This document shows positions 63,097 to 64,000 of a stretch of 64,000 bases of DNA, piece after piece. The notes under the pieces were generated by a model, which was not told where the DNA came from, made no database searches, and worked only from the letters and a program-made list of their open reading frames with translations. How positions within the stretch are numbered: position 1 is the stretch's first letter; the number at the start of each line of letters is the position of its first letter. This stretch comes from Chloroflexota bacterium (GTDB lineage Bacteria > Chloroflexota > Anaerolineae > Anaerolineales > UBA11579): NCBI GenBank assembly GCA_013112575.1, contig JABFGG010000010.1, forward strand, positions 62,001 to 126,000, read 5' to 3'. The position numbers and the translations under genes are program-made.

Positions 63097-64000
63097 ATGG
63101 CAAGTGTTACATATGATCACGTGTACAAACGTTTTGGAGATGTAGTTGCTGTTAACGATCTCCAGATCGAAATCAAGGACAAGGAATTTCTTGTGCTTGT
63201 CGGCCCTTCGGGCTGTGGAAAGTCGACCGCCTTGCGTTTGCTGGCGGGTTTGGAAAGCATCTCAGATGGTGAGATCTCAATTGGTGACCGCGTCGTAAAC
63301 GACGTAGCCCCCAAAGATCGCGACATCGCCATGGTGTTCCAATCCTACGCACTCTATCCCCACATGAGTGTCTACGACAACATGGCCTTTGGCCTCAAAT
63401 TGCGCGGCATGCCGAAAGACGAAATCAAACGGCGTGTAGAAGAAGCGGGAGATGTCCTTGGCATCGAAGCTTTGCTCGACCGCAAGCCCCGCCAACTTTC
63501 CGGCGGCCAGCGCCAACGTGTGGCCCTGGGTCGCGCCATTGTGCGTGAGCCCAATGTATTCTTGTTGGACGAGCCCCTCTCCAACCTGGACGCCAAATTG
63601 CGCGTGCAAACCCGTGCAGAGATCAGCAAACTGCATAAGCGTCTGCAAACCACCTTCATCTACGTGACCCACGATCAGGTGGAGGCCATGACAATGGCTG
63701 ACCGCATCGCCGTGATGAAAGATGGAATCCTACAACAACTGGATACCCCCCAGAACCTCTACGACCACCCGGCCAACCGTTTCGTGGCTGGCTTCATCGG
63801 TTCCCCGTCCATGAACTTCTTTGATGCCCACGTGCGCCAAAACGGCGGTGGCATAAAAGTAGATGCTGGCAGCTTCTCTGTGGATATCCCACAGAGCCAG
63901 GCAGGCCCCTATCAAGGCTATGTAGATAAAGCGGTTGTATTTGGTGTGCGCCCCGAAGATATCCACAACCCGGATTTCCCGCCCCCCAACATCACCCCGG
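63097..64000 (+). CDS. MalK/UgpC-type ABC transporter ATP-binding protein (3' end cut)
   Basis: 301 residues are present; the frame runs off the window. Walker [25 protein letters not shown] and [14 protein letters not shown] are complete, and the C-terminal regulatory domain has begun (VFGVRPEDI). It energises import of sugars or glycerol-phosphate type solutes. The start is ATG 63097 after AGAGAGG. It is divergent to mutS; its permeases must lie beyond the window or elsewhere. Confidence 0.93.
   Translation, partial: MASVTYDHVYKRFGDVVAVNDLQIEIKDKEFLVLVGPSGCGKSTALRLLAGLESISDGEISIGDRVVNDVAPKDRDIAMVFQSYALYPHMSVYDNMAFGLKLRGMPKDEIKRRVEEAGDVLGIEALLDRKPRQLSGGQRQRVALGRAIVREPNVFLLDEPLSNLDAKLRVQTRAEISKLHKRLQTTFIYVTHDQVEAMTMADRIAVMKDGILQQLDTPQNLYDHPANRFVAGFIGSPSMNFFDAHVRQNGGGIKVDAGSFSVDIPQSQAGPYQGYVDKAVVFGVRPEDIHNPDFPPPNITP

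Overview
The window reads as a chromosomal segment of a bacterium in the phylum Chloroflexota, most likely class Anaerolineae. This is inferred from gene content: split glycine decarboxylase genes, a tandem histidine phosphatase, Arg-type EF-P, a T-box valS, several conserved proteins I associate with that class, and no outer-membrane or lipopolysaccharide genes. GC is moderate and coding density is high on both strands. There is no phage, insertion sequence or CRISPR array. Several genes (fmt, parA, mutS, a Cys-rich protein, a membrane protein and perhaps a DUF1800 gene) have a -10 box 6-7 nt before the start codon, which suggests leaderless transcripts are common.

Layout. 1-1.6 kb: 5' part of a TGS-domain uridine-kinase-like gene on the minus strand. 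1.7-8.7 kb: an exported set of DUF1800 and DUF1501 proteins, a von Willebrand lipoprotein, an M1-type metallopeptidase and a DinB protein. 8.8-12.3 kb: gcvH-gcvPA-gcvPB behind a tandem glycine riboswitch with promoter and terminator. 12.3-18.8 kb: small membrane proteins, fmt, then aquaporin, DUF3052, double histidine phosphatase and ketopantoate reductase in one tight run, then a membrane protein and winged-helix regulator behind a consensus promoter with two inverted-repeat operators. 18.8-23.9 kb: an acyl-CoA synthetase whose ribosome-binding site is buried in a 12-bp hairpin, and an acyl-CoA dehydrogenase, interleaved with AT-richer orphan genes. 23.9-29.4 kb (minus): lon, a single-domain response regulator, a PHP-AlbA_2-like fusion, tpx and tRNA-Arg(TCT).

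29.4-36.3 kb: two proteins with possible HARE-HTH-like C-termini, DUF2007, a LysM/M23 peptidase, DUF192, two signalling genes (REC; REC-PAS-HD-GYP) and efp. 36.4-45.5 kb: a Cys-rich protein with a HAD-DinB fusion, fabF-fabH, an orphan ParA with a membrane partner, ftsH, and a HAD protein flanked by two copies of a palindromic repeat. 45.7-54.9 kb: fatty acyl-CoA ligase, miaA, yraN, a glycosyltransferase, PspC, an M67 peptidase, plsY, a uridine kinase, a kinase-less 7TM sensor and an MBL hydrolase. 55-64 kb: promoter, T-box and valS, a glycosyltransferase-hydrolase-mutS run, and the start of a MalK/UgpC-type ABC ATPase.

Themes that join the genes are fatty acid and lipid metabolism (fabF, fabH, plsY, fadD, acyl-CoA dehydrogenase, acyl-CoA synthetase), protein quality control (lon, ftsH) and RNA-level control (riboswitch, T-box, ribosome-binding-site hairpin). 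The least explained systems are the PHP-AlbA_2 fusion beside lon and a response regulator, the orphan ParA with its membrane partner, and the paired proteins at 29.4-31.5 kb. All family calls rest on reading the translated sequence; no database search was run.
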